DNA of 64,000 nucleotides, from contig NZ_JALIFO010000014.1 of assembly GCF_022867805.1 (NCBI RefSeq), forward strand, positions 124,001-188,000, in the 5' to 3' direction. This stretch comes from Cuneatibacter sp. NSJ-177. GTDB taxonomy: Bacteria > Bacillota > Clostridia > Lachnospirales > Lachnospiraceae. The position numbers and the translations under genes are program-made. The notes below the pieces were generated by a model. That model ran no database searches. It worked only from the letters and a program-made list of their open reading frames with translations, and was not told the DNA's origin. Positions 31,482-39,479 of this stretch are shown one piece after another (position 1 is the first letter of the stretch; the number at the start of each line of letters is the position of its first letter).

Positions 31482-32474
31482 CTACTTCTCGTCATTCTTC
31501 CGGTAAAGGTGACAGCAGATCTCATGGGTGCCCTTCCGGCAGGCCGGAGGCTGCTCCTTTTTGCAGATCTCCATGCACTTGGGACACCGGGGGGAGAATT
31601 TGCACCCCTCCGGAAGCCTGGTGGGATCCGGCATCAGCCCTTTGATGGGCTTCAGACGGTCCGTCTCGTCGTCCAGGCGGGGGATGGAACCGAACAGGCC
31701 CTCCGTGTAAGGGTGGTGATCCTCATTTTCAAAGATGTCATACACGGTCCCCCTCTCAATGATTTCCCCGGCGTACATGATTGCTACATTGTCGCAGATC
31801 TCCGCCACGATCCCCAGATCATGGGTGATCAAAATCATGGAGGTGTTCAGCTGAGATTTCAATTTCTCCATCATATCGATGACCTGGGCCTGGATCGTGA
31901 CATCCAGGGCCGTGGTGGGTTCGTCCGCGATCAAAAGCTGAGGCTGGCAAGCCAGGGCAATGGCGATTACCACCCGCTGTTTCATCCCGCCGGAGAACTG
32001 ATGGGGATAGTCATGCTTTCTCTCCGATGAAATTCCCACCAGGCGCAGCATTTCATCCACCCGCTCTTCAATCTGATGGGCGCTTAGATGTTTTTGATTG
32101 TGCAGCTCCAGTACTTCTGCAATCTGCTTGCCCACGGTGAGCACCGGGTTCAAGCTGGTCATCGGGTCCTGAAAAATCATGGAGATCTTTTCTCCCCTCA
32201 GACACTGGAGCTCCAGCTTATTCATATCCAGGATGTTCTCTCCGTTAAAAAGGATCTTTCCTTTCCGGATCTTCCCGGTGTTTTCCGCCAGAAGCCGGAG
32301 GATACTGAGAGCCGTTGTGGATTTTCCTGCTCCGGTCTCCCCGACCAGTCCCAGGGTTTCGCCCTGCTTCATGGAAAAGCTGATTCCGTTGACCGCGTGA
32401 ACCGTTTCCAGATCCGTCTGATAGATTACATCCAGATCTTCTATCTCCAACAGTGTCTTCTTATTGTCTTCCAT
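31482..32474 (-). CDS. Oligopeptide ABC transporter ATPase (OppD/DppD type)
   Basis: A 330-residue ATPase with Walker A GETGAGKST, canonical signature HQFSGGMKQR, Walker B LLIADEPTTALD, and the C-terminal CKFSPRCPKCMEIC cluster motif of OppD. It partners the OppF-type gene 14 bases downstream; one site has a canonical and the other a variant signature. Confidence 0.95.
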   Translation of the reverse strand: MEDNKKTLLEIEDLDVIYQTDLETVHAVNGISFSMKQGETLGLVGETGAGKSTTALSILRLLAENTGKIRKGKILFNGENILDMNKLELQCLRGEKISMIFQDPMTSLNPVLTVGKQIAEVLELHNQKHLSAHQIEERVDEMLRLVGISSERKHDYPHQFSGGMKQRVVIAIALACQPQLLIADEPTTALDVTIQAQVIDMMEKLKSQLNTSMILITHDLGIVAEICDNVAIMYAGEIIERGTVYDIFENEDHHPYTEGLFGSIPRLDDETDRLKPIKGLMPDPTRLPEGCKFSPRCPKCMEICKKEQPPACRKGTHEICCHLYRKNDEK

Positions 32475-32486
32475 CTTTCTTCCCCC

Positions 32487-33380
32487 TTACTGTTTCAGTC
32501 TGGGATCCAGGGCATCCCGAAGTCCGTCGCCCAAAAAGTTCAGCGACATCACAGCCAGCATAATAGCAATGCCGGGGAAAAGTACGATATGGGGCGCCGT
32601 GCGGATGAATTCCTTGCCCTCGGTCAGAATGGCTCCCCACTCCGGCGTCGGCGGCATAACGCCGAGTCCCACGAAACTCAGGCCTGCGGCGGAAAGGATC
32701 ACGCTGCCGATGCTCAAGGTGGCCTGCACCATGATGGGGCCCATTGTATTTGGAATAATATGCTTCAAGATGATACGGAAGGTTCCCACTCCCGTGGCCC
32801 TTGCCGCCTCGATATAGTCGGAATTTTTAATCGTCAGTATGGAGGAACGGACGATGACGCAGAAGGTAGCCACATAGCTGATGGTAACGGCAACCATCAG
32901 ATTGGACATGCCGGGCCCCAGGACTGTCACCACACAGATGCACATCAGCATGGACGGGATCGACATCAAGACATCGATGAAACGCATGACGATCATGTCC
33001 AGCTTTCCCCCGTAATAACCGGCGATGGATCCGATGGCCCCTCCCACAATCAGGGAGATAATCACAGCGATAAATCCGATGCTCAGAGAAATCCGGCTGC
33101 CATGGATAATTCTGGCCAGAATATCGCGGCCGAAGGAATCAGTGCCAAGCCAATGCTCCGCCGAAGGGCCCTGGAGCTTATGAACCAAATCCTGCTTAAT
33201 CGCCACATTGTAATCTACCAAAAGATCGGCAAAGACCGCGATAAAGATCAGAAAGATCAAAATGACCAGCCCTACAATTGCCACTTTGCTTTTTTTCAGC
33301 CTGCGCCAAACCTCAAGAAGCTGAGACCGCTTCTTTTCTGCATTCAAGTCTACTTCCTGTTTTCCTGCTACCGTCATCAT
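32487..33380 (-). CDS. Oligopeptide ABC transporter permease (OppC/DppC type)
   Basis: A 297-residue membrane protein. It has an N-terminal cytosolic part, a helix around VAIVGLVILIFLIFIAVFAD, the extracellular segment EHWLGTDSFGRDILARIIHG typical of OppC, then about five more helices. The coupling EAA-like loop is EAARATGVGTFRIILKHIIP. Its ATG overlaps the stop of the upstream permease gene by one base, so the two are translationally coupled. Confidence 0.95.
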   Translation of the reverse strand: MMTVAGKQEVDLNAEKKRSQLLEVWRRLKKSKVAIVGLVILIFLIFIAVFADLLVDYNVAIKQDLVHKLQGPSAEHWLGTDSFGRDILARIIHGSRISLSIGFIAVIISLIVGGAIGSIAGYYGGKLDMIVMRFIDVLMSIPSMLMCICVVTVLGPGMSNLMVAVTISYVATFCVIVRSSILTIKNSDYIEAARATGVGTFRIILKHIIPNTMGPIMVQATLSIGSVILSAAGLSFVGLGVMPPTPEWGAILTEGKEFIRTAPHIVLFPGIAIMLAVMSLNFLGDGLRDALDPRLKQ

Positions 33381-34318
33381 CAGGTGCCTCCCTTCTTATA
33401 CTGTGCTTTTACTCTCGGATCCACAAAGGCGTACAAAATATCCAGGAGAAGATTGATGATGCTGAACATAACGGCGATGATCAGGACGCCTCCCATAACC
33501 ATGGGAATATCCTTGTTCCGGATCGACCCCAGCAGCAGATTGCCAACGCCCGACATTCCGAAAACGTTCTCCGTGATCACGGCTCCGCCCAGCATGTAGC
33601 CGAAATTCACGCCCACGATGGTGATGATCGGGATCATTGCATTCTGCAGCGCGTGCTTGACGATCACACGCCCTTTGGTGGCTCCTTTCGCATAGGCGGT
33701 CCTGATGTAATCCTGACGGATGACTTCCAGCATGGTAGAACGGGTCATTCGAATCAGCGTGGCCAGCGTAGCGCCCGAACAGGTGATGGCCGGCATGATA
33801 AAGTGGGCGAACGACTCGGAGCCAAAGGAAGGCAGCAGGTGAAGTTGTACGGAAAATACGATAATCATCAGAAGGCCCAGCCAGAAGGAAGGGATGGAAA
33901 TAAAGATCAAGGCAAAGATTGTGCTGAAACTGTCAATCAAAGAATACTGCTTCACGGCACAGGCGATGCCGACGGGAATTCCGATCAGAGAGGCCAGTAC
34001 CATACTGTACAAGGCCAGACGGAACGTGGTGGGGAAACGGGAAAACAGTTCCTGGAAGACCGGCAGGCCCGACACGTAGGAAGTGCCGAAATCTCCATGG
34101 AATACATTGACGATATATTCCACATACCTCTGCAGGAACGGCTGGTTCCAGCCGAGCGATTCGTTCAGCTGCGCCTTTGCCTCCGCCGTGGCCAAATCCC
34201 CCATGATAATATCGGCCGGCGAGCCCGGCGTCAGATCCATCAGGAAAAACACCACAAAGGAGATTCCCAATAGGACCGGTATCATTAAAAGAATCCTTTT
34301 TACCACATATTTGTACAT
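33380..34318 (-). CDS. Oligopeptide ABC transporter permease (OppB/DppB type)
   Basis: A 312-residue permease with the OppB start MYKYVVKRILLMIPVLLGI. SIPSFWLGLLMIIVF and the coupling segment YIRTAYAKGATKGRVIVKHA near 215 follow. Six helices are expected. The gene follows the binding protein after a 163-base gap that has a stable hairpin, a common way to keep the binding protein in excess. Confidence 0.95.
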   Translation of the reverse strand: MYKYVVKRILLMIPVLLGISFVVFFLMDLTPGSPADIIMGDLATAEAKAQLNESLGWNQPFLQRYVEYIVNVFHGDFGTSYVSGLPVFQELFSRFPTTFRLALYSMVLASLIGIPVGIACAVKQYSLIDSFSTIFALIFISIPSFWLGLLMIIVFSVQLHLLPSFGSESFAHFIMPAITCSGATLATLIRMTRSTMLEVIRQDYIRTAYAKGATKGRVIVKHALQNAMIPIITIVGVNFGYMLGGAVITENVFGMSGVGNLLLGSIRNKDIPMVMGGVLIIAVMFSIINLLLDILYAFVDPRVKAQYKKGGT

Positions 34319-34363
34319 TTTGTCACTCCCATTTTAACAATGATGTCTGCTCCGCAGTTTATC

Positions 34364-34380
34364 ACACAGCTCTGCTGTGT
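34364..34380 (-). other. Small hairpin in oppA-oppB gap
   Basis: ACACAGC-TCT-GCTGTGT, a 7-bp stem 3' of the larger hairpin in the same gap and near the permease start. Its role is unknown. Confidence 0.35.
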
Positions 34381-34395
34381 CTGATATGAAAGTAA

Positions 34396-34445
34396 CCCGG
34401 ATATTGGGCAAGACATTTTTGTGCCTTACTCTCCCAATATCCGGG
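34396..34445 (-). other. Processing/stabilising hairpin in oppA-oppB gap
   Basis: CCCGGATATTGGG (34396-34408) pairs perfectly with CCCAATATCCGGG (34433-34445), loop 24 bases, without a T run. In Opp/Dpp operons such stems protect the binding-protein part of the mRNA or terminate partially. Confidence 0.6.
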
Positions 34446-34481
34446 CACATTGCGGTTAGAGATCCAGTTGCCGTCTATCGT

Positions 34482-36107
34482 TTAGCTGCTCCAGCTCCAA
34501 TCCTTCAGGTAATGGAACGCATAGGGATCCATGTACGGAATATTCAGGTCTTTATTGCAGGTAACGTTTCTGACCCGCCAGATAAAGGGAACAATGGGAA
34601 CGTCTTCGCTGAGGGTGACCAAGATTTCTTCATACAGAGTTCCCAGCTTTGCATCATCCACCGTTACCAGCGCTTCATCAAACAGCTCGTTGACGCGGGG
34701 ATTGTCATAGAACGTATTGTTGGTCTCGCCAATCTTGGAGCCGATCACGCTGTCGCCGCAGGATTCATAGACATCCATAACGGTAAAACTGCATCCGTTG
34801 ATGGCCATGTCATAGTTTCCACCGCCGGTGGTCACCTTATAGGCGGAAAGCTCTTCCTGTTTGATCTCTGCCTTGATTCCGATCTCCAGCAGGGAACTTT
34901 GAAGCACCTGGGCATACTTGGCGTACAGGTCGCTGATCACGTGGATGTCACAGGTGAATCCGTCCGGATATCCGGCCTCCGCAAGCAAGGCTTTTGCCTT
35001 CTCCAGATTGTAGTCATACTTGGTAATCTTGTCGGTGTAGCCGATGGCGTCTTCCAAAACCACCGTATCCAGTTTGGTGCCGATGCCGTCGTTGATTCCC
35101 TGGAGCATGGCGTCTTTGTCCAGCGCATAGGCAACGGCCTGGCGCACCTTCACATTATCAAAAGGCGCTTTTTTCGTGTTGAACTGGAGGAACTCATAGC
35201 CCAGAGCGTTTCCTTCCACGATCTTGATATCCGGGTTGGACTGAGCCAATCCATAATCGGAGGTCTGAATGTCGCAGTAAGCGTCGATGTCGCCGCTCTC
35301 CAGGTTCAGCAGGGCTGCGCTGGTGTCCGCGATGGTGACCAGCTCCACATGCTTGATGGAGGGAGCGCCCATAAAGTAGTCCTCATTGGCCTCCAGAATC
35401 ACTTTCTCGCCCTTGACCCACTCTACAAACTTGTAGGGGCCGGTACCCATGGGCTTTCTGGCGAACTCCTCGTCTCCGACCGACTCCACATAGGATTTGC
35501 TCATGATGGGGCCGAAGGGAAGAGCCAGGTTAGCCAGGATCTGGGCCTGGTTGTAGGGCGCTTTCAAGATGACCTTCACATGCTGATCATCCACCTTCTC
35601 CACGCCCGCAACCTTGCCGTAGCTGGGAGAAGCTTTCGGTGAGTTGATTCCCCGATCAATGCTGAACACCACATCATCTACGGTCAGCAGGTCACCATTA
35701 TGGAATTTCACATCTCCTCGGATTTTAAAGGTATATTCCGTGCCGTCGTCCGAGATGGTCCAGGACTCTGCGATGCAGGGCTGAGCCTTGAAGTGTTCAT
35801 CCATCCGTACCAGGGTGTCGAATACATTGGTGGTCACACGCATGGAACAGTCGTTCATGGAATTGTTGGGATCCAAGCTTGGCGGATCTCCCCAATGCCC
35901 GATAATCAGGCTGTCCTTTCCTGTGGTTGCCGCACCAGTTTCCGTACCGGCTCCAGCGTTTGCCTCTGTGGCTCCCTGCGTCCCGCCGGCCTTCGTTTCT
36001 CCGCCCGCCGCCGTTGTGGAATTCCCATTCCCTCCGCAGCCGGCGAGAAACATGGACGCAGTCATCAGACCCGCCATAGCCAAACACAGCCATCGATTTC
36101 TCTTCAT
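34482..36107 (-). CDS. Peptide-binding lipoprotein (OppA/DppA type)
   Basis: A 541-residue extracellular solute-binding protein (SBP family 5). The signal peptide MKRNRWLCLAMAGLMTA ends in the lipobox LAGC, so Cys24 is lipidated. A Gly/Thr/Ala-rich linker of about 45 residues follows. Family signatures include WGDPPSLDPNNSM, LVRMDEHFKAQPCIAESWTI and DVKFHNGDLLTVDDVVFS. It defines the substrate of the transporter; peptides are expected but another compound such as a peptide-like metabolite is possible. It is preceded by the duplicated-domain protein and probably cotranscribed with it. Confidence 0.96.
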   Translation of the reverse strand: MKRNRWLCLAMAGLMTASMFLAGCGGNGNSTTAAGGETKAGGTQGATEANAGAGTETGAATTGKDSLIIGHWGDPPSLDPNNSMNDCSMRVTTNVFDTLVRMDEHFKAQPCIAESWTISDDGTEYTFKIRGDVKFHNGDLLTVDDVVFSIDRGINSPKASPSYGKVAGVEKVDDQHVKVILKAPYNQAQILANLALPFGPIMSKSYVESVGDEEFARKPMGTGPYKFVEWVKGEKVILEANEDYFMGAPSIKHVELVTIADTSAALLNLESGDIDAYCDIQTSDYGLAQSNPDIKIVEGNALGYEFLQFNTKKAPFDNVKVRQAVAYALDKDAMLQGINDGIGTKLDTVVLEDAIGYTDKITKYDYNLEKAKALLAEAGYPDGFTCDIHVISDLYAKYAQVLQSSLLEIGIKAEIKQEELSAYKVTTGGGNYDMAINGCSFTVMDVYESCGDSVIGSKIGETNNTFYDNPRVNELFDEALVTVDDAKLGTLYEEILVTLSEDVPIVPFIWRVRNVTCNKDLNIPYMDPYAFHYLKDWSWSS

Positions 36108-36162
36108 ATCTTTTCCTCCCTATGTAAAATTTTTTATTGCGCTCCTGCTTCGCAGCTATTTT

Positions 36163-36975
36163 TTACTTCTCCTCTTTTTCCTTGCTGTAGTCAAACCAGA
36201 GATCCGTCTTCAACGGCTGCATGCAGTCGATGTTTACCGTGGTCAAATCGAAGAATTGATAAGGGTCATTGGCCGCATACTGGGCGTACTGTCCGTCGTT
36301 CAGAGCGTAACTGTGAAGCTTGCGGCTCTTGTAGGCATGATGGCCCTCCAGGGAATCATACTCAAACAGCATCACATAGACGCCGTTGGGGTTGCCCTCT
36401 TTATCGCACTGCTGATAGTAGCGGGCGCTGACCCACTCATCAAACAGTTCCTTCTTGTTCTCCACCACATACCGGAACCAGGTTTCGATCATGTTCTCGT
36501 AGTCTTCCCAGACTGCGTCCGGAGCTACTTTCCAGATCTCATATTCCAGGAAGCGGCGCAGGCATACGCCGTTCTTCTTCTCAATCGCTCTCTTTTCCTC
36601 CGTGTAGTCAAACCAAAGATCCGTCTTCTCCGGCTGCATGCAGATAATGTTCACATGATCCAGGTCAAAGAACTGGTAAGGATCGTTGGACGCGTACTCG
36701 GCGTAAACTCCGTCGTTTACCTCGTAGCTGTGCAGTTTTCTATTTTTGTATGTATGATGGCCTTCCAGGGATTCGTACTCAAACAGCATCACAAATACGC
36801 CGGTCGGATTTCCCTCTTTGTCACACTGGTTATAATATTTGGCGCTGACCCACTCGTCGAACAGTTCCTTTTTGTTGGCGCATACATATTGAAACCAAGT
36901 CTCAATCATATGCTCGTAATCGTCCATGGGACAGTCCTTTTTCAGCCTCCAGGTTTCGTACTCTAAAAATCTCAT
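36163..36975 (-). CDS. Two-copy domain protein, first gene of the peptide operon
   Basis: A 270-residue protein of two near-identical halves, residues 2-129 and 141-268, joined by about 11 residues. Each half reads RFLEYE.W, then a run ending MIETWF.YV, NKKELFDEWVSA.YY.QCDK, VMLFEY.SLEGHH.YK.RKL, NDPYQFFDL and CMQP.KTDLWFDY. The halves differ at roughly a quarter of positions, so duplication is fairly recent. The pattern of aromatic and acidic residues in short strands and helices suggests a dimeric alpha-beta barrel of the NIPSNAP/EthD kind, but I do not recognise the family. Being first behind the Crp/Fnr-type site, it is probably central to use of the imported compound. Confidence 0.85.
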   Translation of the reverse strand: MRFLEYETWRLKKDCPMDDYEHMIETWFQYVCANKKELFDEWVSAKYYNQCDKEGNPTGVFVMLFEYESLEGHHTYKNRKLHSYEVNDGVYAEYASNDPYQFFDLDHVNIICMQPEKTDLWFDYTEEKRAIEKKNGVCLRRFLEYEIWKVAPDAVWEDYENMIETWFRYVVENKKELFDEWVSARYYQQCDKEGNPNGVYVMLFEYDSLEGHHAYKSRKLHSYALNDGQYAQYAANDPYQFFDLTTVNIDCMQPLKTDLWFDYSKEKEEK

Positions 36976-37043
36976 AATCGTTCAAACCTCCCTGAATATT
37001 TGATAAGTGTTCCGGTTCCGTATGCTAGCATCCTATATCTGGT

Positions 37044-37049
37044 AGTATA
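37044..37049 (-). promoter_or_regulatory. -10 of the peptide operon
   Basis: Minus-strand TATACT. No acceptable -35 is found 16-18 bases upstream, where sequence is A-rich, so expression would need an activator. The start is predicted at 37037, leaving a leader of about 60 bases. Confidence 0.55.
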
Positions 37050-37066
37050 GAACATTTTTATCTTTT

Positions 37067-37090
37067 TGTTTGTAGCCCAGGCTACAAACA
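37067..37090. promoter_or_regulatory. 24-bp palindrome, candidate Crp/Fnr activator site
   Basis: TGTTTGTAGCC, two bases (CA), GGCTACAAACA: perfect 11-base arms. The centre is 41.5 bases upstream of the predicted start of the peptide operon, the position of class II CRP/FNR activators, and it lies beside the divergent Crp/Fnr gene. Confidence 0.7.
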
Positions 37091-37260
37091 TCAAACTTTT
37101 ATCTCGCATCCCATCACCATTCTAAATAATTCTCGTTTTATGCGCTTCTATCTCACTCTTCCCCCCTTCTCCTTTTTCAATTGACAAAAAGCTATTTTGC
37201 TTATATGCTAAAAACGCAACTTTACATCATCACGCGCCCGCCATGCAAAGGATAAATACT

Positions 37261-37971
37261 ATGAATGATTTCAGTTCTGAATTACATTCCTTTCTGGAAG
37301 AGAAAAATTACGTCTCCCCCTGGATTGTTTCCCATCAGGAACACAATACTCTGTTGGCAGGCATAGGGTCCATTGCAACAGTAAAGAAAAAGAACTACCT
37401 GTTTTTACAGGGGGAATCCAACAAAAACGTCTATATCGTCCGGACCGGAAGGCTGCGGATCTTTTATTCCGACCGGTCGGGCGCAGAAAAATCCATCTAT
37501 ATCCTAGAACGGGGCGGCATGATCGGCGAAAATTCCGCTTTTGATTCCACTCCCGCCCACATCTCGGCCTATGCCATCACTGACACCACCCTGTTCCGCA
37601 TCAATATCCGGGATTTCCTGCGCATCATCAGCCTTCATCCCATGGTTTCCCTGGAGGTGATCCACAGCCTGAATTACAAAGTCCGGCTTCTATGCTCCCA
37701 GATGGAGTATTCCACCAAAAGCTCCGTGGTGCGGGTCACCGCGGCTCTTCTCGCCCTGTGCGCCAGGTATGGGGAGGTTCAGCCGGACGGCTCCATCCGG
37801 ATCTCCATCCGCTTTACCCACGAGGAACTGTCCAATCTGATCAATCTCAATCGGGTAACGGTCTCAAAGATTTACCATGATCTGCTGCAGAAAAAAATTA
37901 TATCCAACCCCAAAGGATACATCACGGTCCACGATATGGAAAGTCTAAAGGGCTGGATGGATCAAACATAG
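37261..37971 (+). CDS. Crp/Fnr-family regulator 2
   Basis: A 236-residue regulator, with an effector beta-roll at about 30-130 (NYLFLQGESNKNVYIVRTG, GGMIGENSAF), a long dimer helix and a winged helix RFTHEELSNLINLNRVTVSK. No FNR Cys set is visible; the ligand is unknown. ATG at 37261 is chosen because AAAGGA lies eight bases before; an earlier ATG at 37243 has none. It is divergent from the 12-gene peptide unit and is the obvious candidate to bind the 24-bp palindrome. Confidence 0.92.
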   Translation: MNDFSSELHSFLEEKNYVSPWIVSHQEHNTLLAGIGSIATVKKKNYLFLQGESNKNVYIVRTGRLRIFYSDRSGAEKSIYILERGGMIGENSAFDSTPAHISAYAITDTTLFRINIRDFLRIISLHPMVSLEVIHSLNYKVRLLCSQMEYSTKSSVVRVTAALLALCARYGEVQPDGSIRISIRFTHEELSNLINLNRVTVSKIYHDLLQKKIISNPKGYITVHDMESLKGWMDQT

Positions 37972-38026
37972 TGACTGCCGCGCAGTCCGCCGGGCTTCCC
38001 TGTTTATTTTAACGGAAGAACCATAC

Positions 38027-38062
38027 AAAAAATGGCGCTGGGTTTTCACCAGCACCATTTTT
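38027..38062. terminator. Bidirectional terminator
   Basis: AAAAAATGGCGCTGG (38027-38042, one loop-side G) pairs with CCAGCACCATTTTT (38049-38062). It separates the convergent Crp/Fnr gene and the molybdenum hydroxylase unit. Confidence 0.85.
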
Positions 38063-38115
38063 CTGTGTTCGCCGAACTCATCTGAATCGCTCCAAACGAT
38101 GGCTCAGACGCCGCA

Positions 38116-39006
38116 CTACGGCCGGTCAAACCCATCCAGCAAATCATATACGACGCCTTTAACAGCTCTTTCCTTGTAATGTCTCTCGCTCTCCCGGATC
38201 TTTAGGCGCGGAGGCCTTTTTCTTTTTGCCTGAATTTCCTGAATCCGTTTTGAGAGCAGCTCGGACAGCCGGTTCCGTTCCTCCACAGTGCCCAGGGATC
38301 CGCCCAGGATAGCGGCGGCTTCCGGGACCGGCAGCGGAGTCCGGTCTACCGAGCCCAGGTAAAATTCCACATCTTCAAACATGCCGTCCTTTTTTTTGGC
38401 GGACATACAGGCGGAAATCTGTGCAATTGTCACCTCCGTGCGGCTCCCCAGCTTGACAAAGAAGCTGTCCCGCTCCGGAACAACCGGGAAATGGACGGCG
38501 GCAAGCACCTCGTTTCGCTCCATGGCAGGGGCCCCGCCCCCACGGTAAAACTCCCCGGCTTCGGCAAAACGGGTCGTCCCGTCGGAGGACAGGATTTCCG
38601 CCTTGCCGTGAAGCAGGAAAAAGCAAGGAATCATGTCGCCGGCCGGCGACGCATTCATCAAATTTCCGCCAATGGTGCCCTTGTTGCGGATCTGTTTGGA
38701 TCCGACGTGGGCGCAGGCCTCGGCGAGAGCGCGCAGATACCTGCGGACACTGGGGTCCGCCGCGATCTCCCCATGGGTGGCCATGGACCCGATTCGGATC
38801 CCGTCTCCCTCCAGGCGGATGCCGGAAAACTCTTTCAGCAGCCCAAGGCTGACGATCCGGTCAATCTTGATCTTTGCCTCCCGGATCTCGCAGAGCAGAT
38901 CGGTTCCTCCTGCCAGAAACACACTGTCTTCGGTCATCTGCGCCATAGCGGCGAACAATTCTTCCCGGTCCGCCGGCTGCAAATATTCCCATCTGGGTTC
39001 TCTCAT
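38116..39006 (-). CDS. Molybdenum hydroxylase FAD subunit
   Basis: A 296-residue FAD-binding protein of the CoxM/XdhB type. The FAD pyrophosphate segments are LAGGTDLLCEIRE near residue 30 and IRNKGTIGGNLMNASPAGD near 105. The C-terminal CO-dehydrogenase flavoprotein domain follows. The start is the ATG at 39006, overlapping the previous stop codon by four bases and preceded by GAGGAGGCGG; the open frame upstream is antisense-like overlap of the neighbour. It passes electrons from the 2Fe-2S subunit to NAD or another acceptor. Confidence 0.92.
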   Translation of the reverse strand: MREPRWEYLQPADREELFAAMAQMTEDSVFLAGGTDLLCEIREAKIKIDRIVSLGLLKEFSGIRLEGDGIRIGSMATHGEIAADPSVRRYLRALAEACAHVGSKQIRNKGTIGGNLMNASPAGDMIPCFFLLHGKAEILSSDGTTRFAEAGEFYRGGGAPAMERNEVLAAVHFPVVPERDSFFVKLGSRTEVTIAQISACMSAKKKDGMFEDVEFYLGSVDRTPLPVPEAAAILGGSLGTVEERNRLSELLSKRIQEIQAKRKRPPRLKIRESERHYKERAVKGVVYDLLDGFDRP

Positions 39007-39479
39007 TCTTCCGCCTCCTCCCTCGCAGAATCCGCTGCTTCCCGAATCGCGGCGCGGATCTCCCGGTAGCCGGAGCACCGGCAGATATTCCCCGCAATCG
39101 CCATGCGGATTTCCTCGTCGCTGGGATTCGGATTTTCCATCAAAAGCGCCTTTGCCGACAGGATCATGCCCGGCGAGCAAAAGCCGCACTGAATCGCTCC
39201 GTTTCGGATAAAAGTCTGCTGGAGCCGGTCCAGCTCCCCATTCTTCTCCAGCCCTTCGATGGTGGTCAGGGACCGGCCCTGAAGCTGTCCAACCATGGTC
39301 AGACAGGCGTGAACCGCCTTATTGTCCAGCAGCACGGTGCAGGCTCCGCACTCTCCTTCCCCGCAGCCTTCCTTCGTACCGGTCAGACCGAGATCTTCCC
39401 TCAGATAATCCAACAGGCGCCTGCTGCCGTCCACCTCATCCACCCGGTGCTCTCCGTTGAGCCAGTATTCAATTCTCAT
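39003..39479 (-). CDS. Molybdenum hydroxylase 2Fe-2S subunit
   Basis: A 158-residue CoxS/XdhC-like protein with two 2Fe-2S clusters. The plant-ferredoxin-type ligands are Cys39, Cys44, Cys47 and Cys59. The helical-domain ligands are Cys98, Cys101, Cys133 and Cys135 (CGFCSPGM and ICRCSGY). All eight are present. It overlaps the end of the large subunit gene by 11 bases and the FAD gene by four, so the three are translated together. Confidence 0.95.
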   Translation of the reverse strand: MRIEYWLNGEHRVDEVDGSRRLLDYLREDLGLTGTKEGCGEGECGACTVLLDNKAVHACLTMVGQLQGRSLTTIEGLEKNGELDRLQQTFIRNGAIQCGFCSPGMILSAKALLMENPNPSDEEIRMAIAGNICRCSGYREIRAAIREAADSAREEAEE

